Source: Echinarachnius parma (taxonomy: Eukaryota > Echinodermata > Echinoidea > Clypeasteroida > Echinarachniidae). From it: a DNA stretch of 64,000 nt. The position numbers were made by a program, and so were the translations under genes. Shown in pieces: positions 1 to 10,578 of this stretch; the first letter of the stretch is position 1, and each line of letters opens with the position of its first letter. Location of the stretch: assembly GCA_037951105.1 (NCBI GenBank), contig JBAMJV010008904.1, forward strand, positions 72,001 through 136,000. The letters run 5' to 3'. Under the pieces are notes generated by a model. It was not told the origin of the DNA and did not search any database. It saw nothing but the letters and a program-made list of their open reading frames with translations.

Positions 1-87
1 TGCATGTTGGTCGTGTTGGTATGATTAAATCAACATCAGATCGATACTTACATTTAATAGGCCTATTTCTTGTATTATAGCCTTATA

Positions 88-824
88 CAGGGTGTTTATA
101 AAAAAGCGGAACCCAACTTCCACCCGCAATATTTTATTTAATAAACATAATTATATTTATTGCAATATGGCATATCAAAGGTCAATTCATACTCTTTCGT
201 TTGATACCAAATATGTGATAACGTCATGCATGATTGAATAAAACCTTTTAAAAAAGGGTTATGTAAAAAGTACTTTGCGCACGAGAGTAGAAACTAATTG
301 TTAAATGCAGTGTAAATAATGAAACAGACAAAGTCAAGTGACACTTCATGATGTTTCTTGATTCATAGTTTGACATTTTATTCAACTTTGAGAAGAGTTG
401 AGGGTCCAAAATCATCCCCAATGTCCTACCACATGACCCCCATGTCTGTCCGCACAGGTTTGTGCTCGTGTTCAGTGGTCAGTTGCTTGGTCAGGCAAGG
501 AACTGATTAAGAAAGTATCTCCATGTTCATTTATTTACAGAACAAAAGGATTACAAGACAAAAGAACACAAGGAGAGGTTTGAATGAATGACCATCAGCC
601 CGTGTTGATGAATAGATCTAAATCATGTGCGCAAAGCAATTTTAACATTGCTCGTTTAAAATGCCTGCAATTCGATAACTACAAGATCAATTATTACAAA
701 AGTGGTATCAAATGAAAGAATAATAAATCATCTTTAAGATGATATATTGCAATAAACATAACTATGTTTACTTCATAATATATTGCTGGTGGAAGTTGGG
801 TTCCGCTTTTTTATAAACACTCTG
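88..824. mobile_element. MITE with TA target duplication (Tc1/mariner-type)
   Basis: The ends are inverted: left begins CAGGGTGTTTATAAAAAAGC and right ends in its complement with one or two changes (GCTTTTTTATAAACACTCTG). TA flanks both sides (86-87 and 825-826). The paralogous intron near 6280 reads straight through the target (CCTTATA then an AGAAGAAAG-like flank), giving an empty site. Looser inverted similarity continues inward for about 150 bases. There is no transposase ORF, so it is non-autonomous. Confidence 0.85.
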
Positions 825-956
825 TATTGGAAGAAAGAACAAGTTCACATAATCATTAGATGCAATTTTATGTTGTTATTACTTATTATACAAAAAGTGC
901 ATCGCTTGTAGTTGAATATAACAGAATATACACCAATATATTTTGAATTTCTCGAC

Positions 957-1004
957 TGCATTTATATTGCATCGAGGCCTTAGGCCGAGTGCAATATAAA
1001 TGCA
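957..1004. repeat. 48-base near-perfect palindrome
   Basis: TGCATTTATATTGCA pairs with TGCAATATAAATGCA around a centre containing AGGCCTTAGGCC. Weaker inverted flanks (TTTTGAATTT / AAATTCAAAA) extend it. A second version lies at about 6385-6440 in the next paralogous intron. It is probably a short foldback element copied with the unit. Confidence 0.75.
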
Positions 1005-1879
1005 TAAAATTCAAAATTTAGAGGTGTGTATTATTTGATATCATATTGATGAACCAAAACTTGACCTTGCTTAAGTTGTGATACTTCCCTCCATCCATCT
1101 CAGACCTTGCATATTTTGTGCAAGCGCCAGTGCTTGTTATATAACATAACAGCGTGCATTGTACAGACTTTCCATTCAAGAACAAGCGCATTAAAACAAA
1201 TTAGTCGCTCCAAGGCCATCCTGTGCGCGGCTCATTTGGCTCTCTATGGGAAGTTTGCACGCACTTATCATTCAATATAACACTGTTAAGGTCTGGGATA
1301 ATAAAAGTCTGATCAAGGGGGGTCTCAAGAAGTTTTTTTGCAATGCTTACAAAATGATGTAGATGACAGAAATTTTAGAAATATATATTTGTATTGTGAT
1401 CAAAAGTTTTGAAAATGTTACTTTGTCTGATGAATCATCCTGTTACATCACAAATGTGATTGAATCACAATTGATAGTCCTTGACCAAAATTAATTTAAA
1501 ATTTAGTGTGCGAACATCAAGTACCAGCACAAAATACAATAAAGACTCCGCAGTTGATTAAACTAATTGAACGGTCGTAATGATAAATTTATTATTTCAA
1601 GCTCTATATAAAGTCGATACTATAATATCACTATTTGTATTTTTAGGTTCTAATCTTCTTATAGTAACTCTCAAATTGATGTTTCTTCTTACTGTCTACT
1701 GTTTATTATCTATATATTCTCTATCTGTTTGAATTAATTATTCAAAAAGGCTGCATCACTTCGGTGATCCCTCACATATTCTCCAAGTTGATTTCTATCC
1801 TTCGGGTTTATGTCAGGTTTATAATAGCTTCTGACCATTCGAACAATGAAAGCTAAGGAGTTTCTGGGACGAACACCGA

Positions 1880-1951
1880 CTAAAGCTCAGTCAGTAAGAA
1901 CGCCGGTCTAGCAATCCGGAGGTCTCGGGTTCGAATCCAGCTGGAATCCCA
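1880..1951 (+). repeat. tRNA-derived block, copy 1
   Basis: The block has an A-box-like D arm (AGCTCAGTCAGTAAGAACGC), an anticodon-like arm CCGGT-CTAGCAA-TCCGG with AGC in the anticodon position, and a B box (GGTTCGAATCC). The acceptor ends do not pair properly, so a functional tRNA gene is unlikely. The same block recurs at 4891, 8591 and on both arms of the foldback at 43539-43932. Confidence 0.75.
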
Positions 1952-2082
1952 TTTTCTTTGCTCTTTTTCAGTCATATTATATTTCTGGTCAGTTTCTTTA
2001 TAAATATGTTTGAATTGTTTATTATCTCTGTTTTATTCAAATTAATCTGAACGTTCTGCACCAAATTGAATTTTCACTCCAG

Positions 2083-2220
2083 ATGTGGACAACTGCGCTG
2101 CAACACCCTGTAGAAATGGAGGCACTTGTCATGATCTAATAAATACATTCTCCTGCACCTGCCCTCCGGGATATGAGGGTTTCTACTGTGAGAGCAGTGA
2201 TAACATCACATTGACAAATG
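2083..2220 (+). CDS. EGF-like exon 1
   Basis: This 138-base phase 1-1 exon lies between a CTCCAG acceptor and a GTAATG donor. It encodes [16 protein letters not shown], then [21 protein letters not shown] and a linker [10 protein letters not shown]. Six cysteines have EGF spacing. CRNGGTC fits the O-fucose consensus (C2-x4-T-C3) and [10 protein letters not shown] fits the Asp/Asn hydroxylation consensus CxDx4FxC of calcium-binding EGF modules. The DVDNC start has Asn where Glu/Gln is usual. The linker carries an N-glycosylation site (NIT). The next in-frame exon is the SRCR at 2832. Confidence 0.9.
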
Positions 2221-2831
2221 GTAATGTACTTTAACCGACACAATATCAATGTCTAAATCTCTCAAATTATAATTATGAAATATATACCATGATAATACTG
2301 ATAGTAATAATAACACTAATATTGGTAGTAATGATAATAAAAATGATAATATTATAGGTTTTCCCATCCATTTTCAAACAATCCTAGTTCAATTTCATTA
2401 ATTGTTAATAATGCTGTTATCCGATCCGAGAACGGGGACGAATCGCGGCGGTAAATGCCACCGAGCCGGGATCCGGGCCGGTACCGAGAATTGAGAAATA
2501 TTCAGATAATTTTCGGAAAATTTGGCGACCCATTTTCTCCAGTAATAATTGAAAATGTGTATGTTTGACAGTCCATTAAAGTTGTGGAATTCAAATAAAA
2601 AGTGGGGGAATTAATATTGTTCACTTTATGAGTGGTTATTTTAGAGAAATTCTTGGTTCGTTACTTCGTTCGTCGAAAATTGAACAGGACGCGCAAAATT
2701 TCTAGTCATTTAAACACGATATTGTAGACGGATGTGCACACAAACTCCAACATTATTCCTCTGTGTGGATAGGATGATTGTTTATGAGGGCAAAATAATT
2801 CACAATAAATGTTTTTTTTTTCTGTGCTTAG
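2221..2831 (+). other. Intron between EGF 1 and SRCR 1
   Basis: It holds an AT-rich TAATAA-type microsatellite (about 2278-2356) and a short GC-rich block (about 2420-2490). The same intron recurs almost unchanged at 5227-5843, including microsatellite and GC-rich block, showing that the duplication copied introns as well as exons. Confidence 0.8.
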
Positions 2832-3140
2832 GTGACCTGCACCTGGTGAACGGTGCTGGGTTTCATGAGGGACGAGTGGAGATCTGGTACAATGGGGTGT
2901 GGAGCACGATCTGTGACAATTATTGGAGCAGTGATGAGGCACGGGTTGTATGCAGGCAGCTTGGCTTTGAAGACAGAATAACCTACCGGAATGGTGCCTA
3001 CTTTGGAGAAGGCACCGGGACAATCTGGCTTGAAAATCCCGAATGTGGTAGCGCAGAGAGTCGTCTGATGGACTGTCCACAAGCAACGTTTGTCACCAGT
3101 TCCTGCCTGCATAGTAGAGATTCTGGTGTTGAATGCTCAT
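2832..3140 (+). CDS. SRCR domain exon 1
   Basis: This 309-base phase 1-1 exon (103 codons) lies between a CTTAG acceptor and a GTAAGT donor and encodes one whole SRCR domain. It begins DLHLVNGAGFHEGRVEIW and contains WSTICDN, VVCRQLGFED, GEGTGTIWL, SRLMDC and SGVEC. The six cysteines (TIC, VVC, PEC, MDC, SSC, VEC) give the group A pattern. SRCR domains are extracellular ligand-binding modules of scavenger receptors. Its 3' half resembles SRCR exon 4 (46 kb away) more than the neighbouring SRCR exon 2. Confidence 0.95.
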
Positions 3141-3213
3141 GTAAGTTAATATTTCACAATTAACCCTTTCCATACTAATATTAACTGACAAAAGGCTGTT
3201 GAGGAATTACCCA

Positions 3214-3400
3214 CATGCATATCCGTACTTCCCCAAATGTAGATACTTTTAAATCTAGGTTAAAAACTCATTTGTTTAAGTTAGCATTTTTGTAATAGTT
3301 AATGTATGTATATGCATGTATGTTTATTGTATCTTGAAATATCATTTGATGATTTGTATGTAATTATATTGTTCAGCGCTTAGAGGCTGTTTTGCAATTT
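3214..3400 (+). pseudogene. 3' end fragment of a LINE (CR1/Rex1-like), very short
   Basis: Codons around 3234-3296 read PNVDTFKSRLKTHLFKLAFL then stop. This is the usual C-terminus of CR1/Rex1-type LINE reverse transcriptases (the FKSRLKTHLF motif). A short AT-rich tail follows before the paralogous intron resumes at about 3407. It occupies the place of bases 90-1110 of the first unit, so the insertion came with a local deletion. Confidence 0.6.
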
Positions 3401-3930
3401 GCGCTATTTTGTGCAAGCGCCAGCGCTTGTTATATAACATAACAGCGTGCATTGTACAGACTTTCCATTCAAGAACAAGCGCATTAAAACAAATTAGTCG
3501 CTCCAAGGCCATCCTGTGCGCGGCTCATTTGGCTCTCTATGGGAAGTTTGCTCACACTACTTACCATTCAATATAACACTGTTAAGGCCCGGGATAATAA
3601 AAGTCTGGTCAAGGGGGGTCTTAAGAGGTTTTTTTGCAATGCTTACAAAATGATGTAGATGACAGAAATTTTAGAGATAAATATTTGTATTGTGATCACA
3701 AATGAGATTGAATCACAATTGATAGTCCTTGACCAAAATTAATTTAATATTTAGTGTGCGAACATCAAGTACAAGCACAAAATACAATAAAGGGTCCGCA
3801 GTTGATTAAACTAATTGAACGGTCTTAATGATAATTGATTATTTTGAGCTCTATAAGTCGATACTATAATATCACTATTTGTATTTTTAGGTTCTAATCT
3901 TCTTATACTAGCTCTTAAATTGATGTTTTT

Positions 3931-4709
3931 ATGCCTCCGCAACGAAGTAGCCGGAGGCATTATGTTTTCGGGTTGTACGTCCGTCCGTCCGTCCGTCCGT
4001 CCGTCCCGTACGTCCGTACGTCCCGTTCTCGTGATCACGTTATCTCAAGAACCGTTTCTCACGGATTCTCACCAAACTTGGTTCATGTATGTATCTTGGG
4101 ATGCCAATGATCTGATTAGATTTTGGGGTCATGAGGTCAAAGGTCACAGGGCTCATTATATATGCAAAAATAGCTCGTGATCGCGTTATCTCAAGAACCG
4201 ATTGACGGATTCTCACCAAACTTGGTTCATGTATGTATCGTGGGGTGCCAATGATCTGGTAAGATTTTGGGGTCATGAGGTCAAAGGTCAAGGTCACAGG
4301 ACTCAATATATGTGTAATAATGCATCGTTCTCACGAACCGGTTGATGAATTAATTTAAAACTTGGTATGAGTGTACATATCGGGGTGGCAATGATCTGAG
4401 TAGATTTGGGGGTCATGAGGTTAAAAGTCAAGGTCATAGGACTCATTATACATGCAAAAAAGCTTGTAATGGCAAAATCTCAAGAACTAAATGTCAGATT
4501 TCAATCAAACTTGATACCTAAATGTTTCTTTATAGGAAGCCAATGTAGCCATCAAAGTTTGGGGTCATATTGTCAAGGTCACAGGACTCAAAATATATGA
4601 AAAATATATAAAAAAATGAATTCAGTTCATGTTAATTTGGGCTTGATATTAAAATCGCGTCATAGCGGAGACATAATTTTCGACTGCGCGCAGTCGAAGA
4701 TCCATCTAG
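3931..4709. mobile_element. GTCCG-minisatellite element, copy 1
   Basis: It starts ATGCCTCCGCAACGAAGTAG, runs into a GTCCGTCC array (about 3977-4024), then two to four degenerate units of about 110-130 bases (TCTCAAGAACCG, ACCAAACTTGG, TTTGGGGTCATGAGGTCAAA), and ends near a TCGACTGCGCGCAGTCGA palindrome. Paralogous introns at about 1680 and 7645 lack it and read GATGTTT-TTCTTACTG directly, so it is an insertion. A second copy is at 50954-52030. No ORF of known type; superfamily not recognised. Confidence 0.75.
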
Positions 4710-4890
4710 TTTCTTACTGTCTACTGTTTATTAGATATATTCTCTATATATTTGAATTAATTGTACAAAAGGCTGCATCACTTTGGTGATCCCTCACATA
4801 TTCTCCAAGTTGATTTCTATCTGATTTCTGACCATTCGAGCAATGAAAGCTAAGGGGTTTCTGGGACGAACACCGAATAAAGGGTTTTCT

Positions 4891-4961
4891 ATAGCTCAGT
4901 CAGTAAGAGCGCCGGTCTAGCAATCCGGAGGATTTCGGGTTCGAATCTAGCTGGAATCCCA
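4891..4961 (+). repeat. tRNA-derived block, copy 2
   Basis: TATAGCTCAGTCAGTAAGAG, CCGGTCTAGCAATCCGG and GGTTCGAATC are preserved. The flanks (TTTCTGGGACGAACACCG before, CCATTTTCTTTGCTC after) match the other copies. Confidence 0.75.
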
Positions 4962-5088
4962 TTTTCTTTGCTCTTTTTCAGTCATATTATATTTCTGGTC
5001 AGTTTCTCTATATGTTTGAATTGTTTATTATCTCTGTTTTATTCAAATTAATCTGAACGTTCTACTCCAAATTGAATTTTCACTACAG

Positions 5089-5226
5089 ATGTGGACTACT
5101 GCGCTGCAACACCCTGTAGAAATGGAGGCACTTGTCATGATCTGATGAATACATTCTCCTGCACCTGCCCTCCGGGATATGAGGGTTTCTACTGTGAGAG
5201 CAGTGATAACATCACATTGACAAATG
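5089..5226 (+). CDS. EGF-like exon 2
   Basis: This 138-base phase 1-1 exon has a CTACAG acceptor and GTAATG donor. It reads [16 protein letters not shown], then [21 protein letters not shown] and [10 protein letters not shown]. It differs from EGF exon 1 at only a few bases (Asn to Tyr after the calcium-ligand Asp, Ile to Met), which marks a recent duplication. The O-fucose and hydroxylation consensus sites and the linker glycosylation site are kept. The next exon is the SRCR at 5844. Confidence 0.9.
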
Positions 5227-5843
5227 GTAATGTACTTTAACTGACACAATATTAATGTCTAGTAAATATCTCAAATTATAATAATGAAATATATACCATG
5301 ATAATACTGATAGTAATAATAACACTAATATTGGTAATAATGATAATAAAAATGATAATATTATAGGTTTTCCCATCCATTTTCAAACAATTCTAGTTCA
5401 ATTTCATTAATTGTTAGTAATGCTGTTATCCGATCTGAGAACGGGAACGAATCCCGGCGGTAAATGCCACCGAGCCGGGATCCGGGCCGGTTCCGAGAAT
5501 TGAGAAATATTCAGATAATTCTCAGAAGATTTGGCGACCCATTTTCTCCAGTAATAATTGAAAATGTGTATGTTTGACAGTCCATTAAGTAGCGGAATTC
5601 AAAATAGAAAATGGTAGAAGTGATATTATTTACTTTATGAGTGGTTATTTTCGAGAAATTCTTGGTTCGTTACTTCGTTTCACAGTCGAAAATTGAACAG
5701 GACGCGCAAAATTGCTAGTCATTTGAACGATATTGCGGACGGATGTTCACACAAACTCTAACATTATTCCTCTGTTTGGATAGGATGATTGTTTATGAGG
5801 GCAAAATAATTCACAATAAATGTTCTTTTTTTTCTGTGCTTAG
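5227..5843 (+). other. Intron between EGF 2 and SRCR 2
   Basis: Paralogous along its whole length to 2221-2831, with the same TAATAA microsatellite (about 5287-5363) and GC-rich block (about 5430-5490). Nothing else is seen. Confidence 0.8.
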
Positions 5844-6152
5844 GTGACCTGCACCTGGTGAACGGTGCTGGGTTTCATGAGGGACGAGTGGAGATCTGGT
5901 ACAATGGCGTGTGGAGCACGATCTGTGACAATAATTGGAGCAGTGATGAGGCACAGGTTGTATGCAGGCAGCTTGGCTTTGAGGACAAAATAAACAAGTG
6001 GACTGGTGCTCACTATGGGGAAGGCACAGGGACAATCTGGCTTGAATATCTCCAATGTGCTGGCACAGAGAGTCGTCTGATGGACTGTTCACAAGCAACG
6101 TTTGTCATCAGTTCCTGCCTGCATGATAGAGATTCTGGTGTTGAATGCTTGT
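5844..6152 (+). CDS. SRCR domain exon 2
   Basis: This 309-base phase 1-1 exon has a CTTAG acceptor and GTAAGT donor. It opens like SRCR 1 (DLHLVNGAGFHEGRVEIW, WSTICDNNW) but diverges after LGFED: INKWTGAHYGEGTGTIWL, then EYLQCAGTESRLMDC. All six group A cysteines are present. The GAHYGEGTG block is shared with SRCR 3, not SRCR 1, so the exon looks like a recombinant of two sequence types. The exon ends TGC TTG T before the donor. Confidence 0.95.
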
Positions 6153-6510
6153 GTAAGTTAATATTTTGCGATTAACCCACATGCATGTTGGTCATGTTGG
6201 TATGATTAAATCAACATCAGACATTTTATAGGCCTATTTACATTTTATAGGCCTATTTCTTGTATAGCCTTATATCAGAAGAAAGAAAAATAATTATTAG
6301 ATGCAATTATGTTGTTATTATACAAAAAGTGCATCGCTTGTAGTTAAATATAACAGAATATACACCAATATATTTTGAATTTCTCGAGTGCATTTAATGT
6401 ATTGCATCAAGGCCTTAGGCCGAGTGCAATATAAATGCACGAGTAAAATTCAAAAATTAGGGGTGTGTATTATTTGATATATTGATAAACCAAAACTTGA
6501 CCTTGCTTAA

Positions 6511-7046
6511 AGGGATAGTTGAGTTTCGGTAAAGAGAGTATAGTTTTGGTCAAACAGAATTTTAGTAACCAAAACTTGCACCATTACATTAGAAACTAAT
6601 ATATATAACTCCACCATGCTCGAAGGGAATACAAAATTAAAAATGACTAAGTAAAAAGCCTGTTATCATAAACAAACTGGTAAAACTCAAGAGGACGCTC
6701 TTTAAACACTCATCGATTTGAACCATTTAAAATGAAATATTGTGCATATGATTGTTTTGTCAAAATAGTGATTAGATAGAGAGATAATCAACAACTCTTT
6801 AAATACCTCTTTTGAAATTTTTTTTTTACGCCTGCTTCAAAATTATCAAATATTTGTGGGGCTCCACAACTATTACAAATGGTTATGTTCATGGATATTT
6901 TAGTCATTTCTGAACCGATTTGGATCAAATAAAGTTTATTCTGTCATTAAAATATTATGCTCTATCGAATTTGACACTCAGTTTTTCAGTATCTCACAAA
7001 AAAGTTTTTTGTGTAGCGCCCTCTATACCAAAACTCAACTATCCCT
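6511..7046. mobile_element. TTAA-target MITE, AGGGATAGTTGAG family
   Basis: The termini AGGGATAGTTGAG and CTCAACTATCCCT are inverted and flanked by TTAA on both sides (6507-6510, 7047-7050). The paralogous intron at about 1070 reads GACCTTGCTTAAGTTGTGAT, an exact empty site. TTAA targeting fits piggyBac or Kolobok; no transposase is present to decide. Relatives occur at 38945-39497, about 46785-47123 and 55550-56552. Confidence 0.9.
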
Positions 7047-7680
7047 TTAAGTTGTGATACTCCCCTCCATCCATCTCAGACCTTGTGTATTTTGTGCAAG
7101 CGCCAACACGTGTAAAAAAACAGTGTGCATTGCGCAGACTTCCCGTTCAAGAACAAGAGCATTAACAAAAATTAGTCGATCCAAGACCATCCTGTGCGCG
7201 GCTCATTTGGCTCCCTATGGGAAGTTTGCACACACTACTTACCATTCGATATAACACTGTTAAGGCCCAGGATAATAAAAGTCTGATCAAGGGGGGTCTC
7301 AAGAAGTTTCTTTGCAATGCTTACAAAATGATGTAAATGACAGAAATTTTAGAGATGAATTATTTGTATTGTGATCAAAAGTTTTGAAAATGTTAATTTG
7401 TCTGATGAATCATCCTGTTCCATCACAAATGTGATTGAATCACAACTGATAGTTCTTGACCAAAATTAATTTTAAATTTAGTGTGCGAACATCAAGTACA
7501 AGCACAAAATACAATAAAGGGTCTGCAGTTGATTAAACTAATTGAACGGTTGTAGTGATAATTTATTATTTCGAGCTCTATAAGTCGATACTATAATATC
7601 ACTATTTGTATTTTTATGTTCTAATCATACTAGCTCTTAAATTGATGTTTTTTTCTTACTGTGACTCTGTTTATTATCTA

Positions 7681-8406
7681 CACTCAGCAAAAAAAGAAAG
7701 TAAACACTTTTTCAAGTCCAGAATTTTCATATAAAACTTAAATAAAAATCAATAAATTACATATCAAATTTAAGACAATTTAATTGTTTTTCAACCTGCC
7801 AGGTGAACACAAATTGAAACTGTATGCATGAGTAAACACATTTGTTTTTCTCTTCCAATGTGCAAAAGTAAAAATTGCAAAAATGGACTGCCTGCCATTG
7901 ATGTGTAAATGCCCTTCCACAAAAGAAAATGGAAACAAAAGATCACACTTACACAATGGCTTTATCTTTGAATGGGAGACAAATGTGGTTAAACTGTGGT
8001 TAACAGTTATGGTGGCCCAACAAGATATTGACTTTAAAGAAAGAAAGAAACACTGCAAAGAAAGAAAGATACTGACTCTAAACAAACAAACAAAGATTAC
8101 TCTTTTTAATAATTTTCTTTTCAAGTGCAATGAACCATGCAAACCTTTATCATGTTTTGTTTAACTTTTCTGTGCAATATGACTTTTTATATTTTTTTGT
8201 GCAATTTTGAAATTTTTACTTTTGCACCTTGGAACAGACAAATGAATGGGTTCACTCATGCATAAAGTTTCAATTTGTATTCACCTAACAGGTTGAAAAA
8301 CAATTAAATATCCTTTAATTTGATATATATCATTTATTTGTTTTTTATAAAATCTTATATGAAACATGAACTTGAAAAAGTGTTTACTTTCTTTTTTTGC
8401 TGAGTG
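7681..8406. mobile_element. Long-TIR MITE, CACTCAGC family, TA target
   Basis: It begins CACTCAGCAAAAAAAGAAAG and ends with the complement. TA flanks (7679-7680, 8407-8408) and an empty site in the first unit (TTATCTATATATTCTC near 1710) fix both ends. Inverted similarity extends roughly 200 bases inward on each side. The ORFs inside are not recognisable and are probably chance. Confidence 0.9.
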
Positions 8407-8590
8407 TATATATTCTCTATATGTTTGAATTAATTATAGAAAAAGGCTGCATCACTTCGGTGATCCCTCGCATATTCTCCAAGTTGATTTCTGTCCTTCG
8501 GGTTTATGTCAGGTTTATAATAGCTTCTGACCATTCGAGCAATGAAAGCTAAGGGGTTTCTGGGACGAACACCGAATAAAGGGTTTTCTA

Positions 8591-8659
8591 TAGCTCAGTC
8601 AGTAAGAGCGCCGGTCTAGCAATCCGGAGGATTTCGGGTTCGAATCTAGCTGGAATCCC
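8591..8659 (+). repeat. tRNA-derived block, copy 3
   Basis: It is almost identical to the block at 4891-4961 and has the same upstream region (about 8440-8590, with CTTCGGTGATCCCTCGCATA) that forms the loop part of the foldback at 43539-43932. Confidence 0.75.
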
Positions 8660-8787
8660 ATTTTCTTTGCTCTTTTTCAGTCATATTATATTTCTGGTCA
8701 GTTTCTCTATATGTTTGAATTTTTTATTATCTCTGTTTCATTCAAATTAATCTGAACGTTCTGCACCAAATTGAATTTTCACTCCAG

Positions 8788-8925
8788 ATGTGGACAACTG
8801 CGCTGCAACACCCTGTAGAAATGGAGGCACTTGTCATGATCTGATGAATACATTCTCCTGCACCTGCCCTCCGGGATATGCAGGTTTCTACTGTGAGAGC
8901 AGTGATAACATCACATTGACAAATG
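8788..8925 (+). CDS. EGF-like exon 3
   Basis: This 138-base phase 1-1 exon has a CTCCAG acceptor and GTAATG donor. It reads [37 protein letters not shown] and [10 protein letters not shown]; the main difference from its paralogs is Glu to Ala in PPGYAGF. Its downstream intron starts like those of EGF 1 and 2, but similarity stops in the AT microsatellite near 9070. The next SRCR exon lies about 34 kb away at 43200. Confidence 0.9.
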
Positions 8926-8999
8926 GTAATGTACTTTAACTGACACAATATTAATGTTAATATTAATAAATATCTTAAATTATAATTATGAAATATATA

Positions 9000-9135
9000 C
9001 CATGATAATACTGATAGTAAAACTAACACTAATATTAGTAATAATGATAATAAAAATAATAATATTATTAATAATAATAATCATTTGATGATATCATTAA
9101 TAATAATGATAATATCAATAATAATCTATATTGAA
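9000..9135. repeat. AT-rich TAATAA microsatellite
   Basis: Degenerate ATAATAATA/GATAATAAT runs are longer here than the matching tracts at 2278 and 5287. Paralogy with the earlier units ends inside this tract. Confidence 0.8.
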
Positions 9136-9470
9136 AAAGTGTGTCGTGTCAGTCACGCTCTTCACCTACCGATCCCATGTTAAGGCCGCTGTAGTAGCGA
9201 CGGTTGCGACCTTTGCCCCTATTGAAGCAAACATGTCCATCACAGATTTCTCACCAATTTTGCAGTGAGCAAGCCACATCTGGGCAATTAATCACACTAG
9301 CAGCGATGGGCCTATTACAGGCACGCTGACCCAATCGTGACAATACACTGCGCTGTATAATGGTTGCGGGATAAGTTGTTATGACGCTTCAAACGATATC
9401 CTTAATATAGAACATAATCTCTTAATAGAACATTCAATTTCACTGGTCCATTAAACAGAACTGATACTAA
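9136..9470. other. Unassigned intronic sequence
   Basis: This is a mixed-composition stretch without a convincing ORF, inverted repeat or similarity to other parts of the window. Confidence 0.5.
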
Positions 9471-9471
9471 A

Positions 9472-10471
9472 CTCCGCAAAAAAGAAACAGGACACTTATT
9501 TAAGACAAAATATCTATTATTTATTTGGGATACAATTTATGATATATTGTAAATCGAATTAAAGATAAAATGACCCCCTTCAATATTGGCATAAAATCCA
9601 GATGAAATCATTCATGCATGACTTGTCACAGTCAATTAACCACAGCAAGGTCTGTTTTCAAAAATAGCAAAAATGGAACATTCACTCAACCATATAAATG
9701 TTGATAAGCATATTACTAAAATGCTATATTCATGACATGTCATAATTTTATTCATTAAAAATGTGCTATTCTTTATTTTCATCTCAATAAAAAAAAGTAT
9801 AAATGAAGTCAAATTGTGACTGTTATAGGTTTTATTTTCATCCAAATGTAACAAAATGGGGAATTTCATGGCAAAGGTTTATTTGTCTAAACCACAGCTT
9901 GTGTCCTTATTTCAGCATGAATCTTGGTATAAATTCTTCTTAAGAATTCTACCTTTGTCCAAAGATCTTCAAAACCTGATGTCTAGAGAGTCCCTTGGTC
10001 AACCTGTTGGGCAGTCTCTAACATGTCATTTCTTTTATAGGTAACTATGGTTAAAATTGCAGGGGACACATGAAACAGACAAGCTTCATGCCTCAAAGAT
10101 AGACCAGTATGTTGATCATGTTCTCATATCTGTTTTATTGGAAAATGTGTATTTTCAGAGTTTGTTCATAACAATAAGGTTGAATAATGTCATAATTTAC
10201 TTGCCCCACACATCTTGTTCTAAGCGAAACGCTTACTATCATTTCAGTCGAATGGTGTGGTCCTCCATTGTTTTTGCTATTTTTAAAAACAGACCTTGCT
10301 ATTGTTAATTGACCATGGCAGTTCATGCATGAATGATAATGCATTTCACTTATACCCAGCGTATAGAGGACTAAATTTCCTTTAATTTGATATATGATAA
10401 TGTGCACTGTATTGTACATAAATATGAAATGTTGAAACTTGAACAAGTGTCCTGTTTCTTTTTTTGCGGAG
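9472..10471. mobile_element. Long-TIR MITE, CTCCGC family
   Basis: The left end CTCCGCAAAAAAGAAACAGG and right end CCTGTTTCTTTTTTTGCGGAG are inverted. A second inverted block lies inside (GGTCTGTTTTCAAAAATAGC near 9650 against the complement near 10285, with CATTCATGCATGA on both sides), so the arms are about 200 bases or more. A TA follows the right end; the left flank is less clear. End sequence and design resemble the element at 7681, so the two are probably related. No transposase is seen. Confidence 0.8.
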
Positions 10472-10578
10472 TATATGTGTTGTTGTCCAACAGAATCTGT
10501 CATAAGTCGCTGTGGGTCTTTAGTACATAAAGCCTCAAATTCATTAAAAGTTGTCTCCGGCTGAAAATTTCAACTTAA

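Larger units (their letters stand above)
1..2082 (+). other. Intron of the repeating unit; window starts just after an unseen SRCR exon
   Basis: Bases 1-90 match 6179-6290, which lies about 27 bases downstream of the SRCR exon ending at 6152. An SRCR exon is therefore expected immediately left of the window. The rest (about 1020-1880) aligns with 3400-3900 plus 4710-4890 and with 7050-7680 plus 8407-8590, so it is a paralogous intron. It carries one MITE (88-824), a hairpin (957-1004) and a tRNA-like block (1880-1951). No coding signal was found. Confidence 0.75.

Noticed and set aside
2706-3112. Minus-strand ORFs opposite the SRCR exons (also at 5811, 49074, 49154)
   Set aside because: Complement frames of conserved SRCR coding sequence; no own motif.
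7780-8164. ORFs inside the MITE at 7681
   Set aside because: They lie in its long inverted arms and resemble no transposase.
1880-8659. tRNA-Ala genes at 1880, 4891 and 8591
   Set aside because: A and B boxes and an AGC anticodon loop are there, but the acceptor strands pair badly, extra bases sit before the D arm, and the blocks are part of a repeated element. They are tRNA-derived, not tRNA genes.
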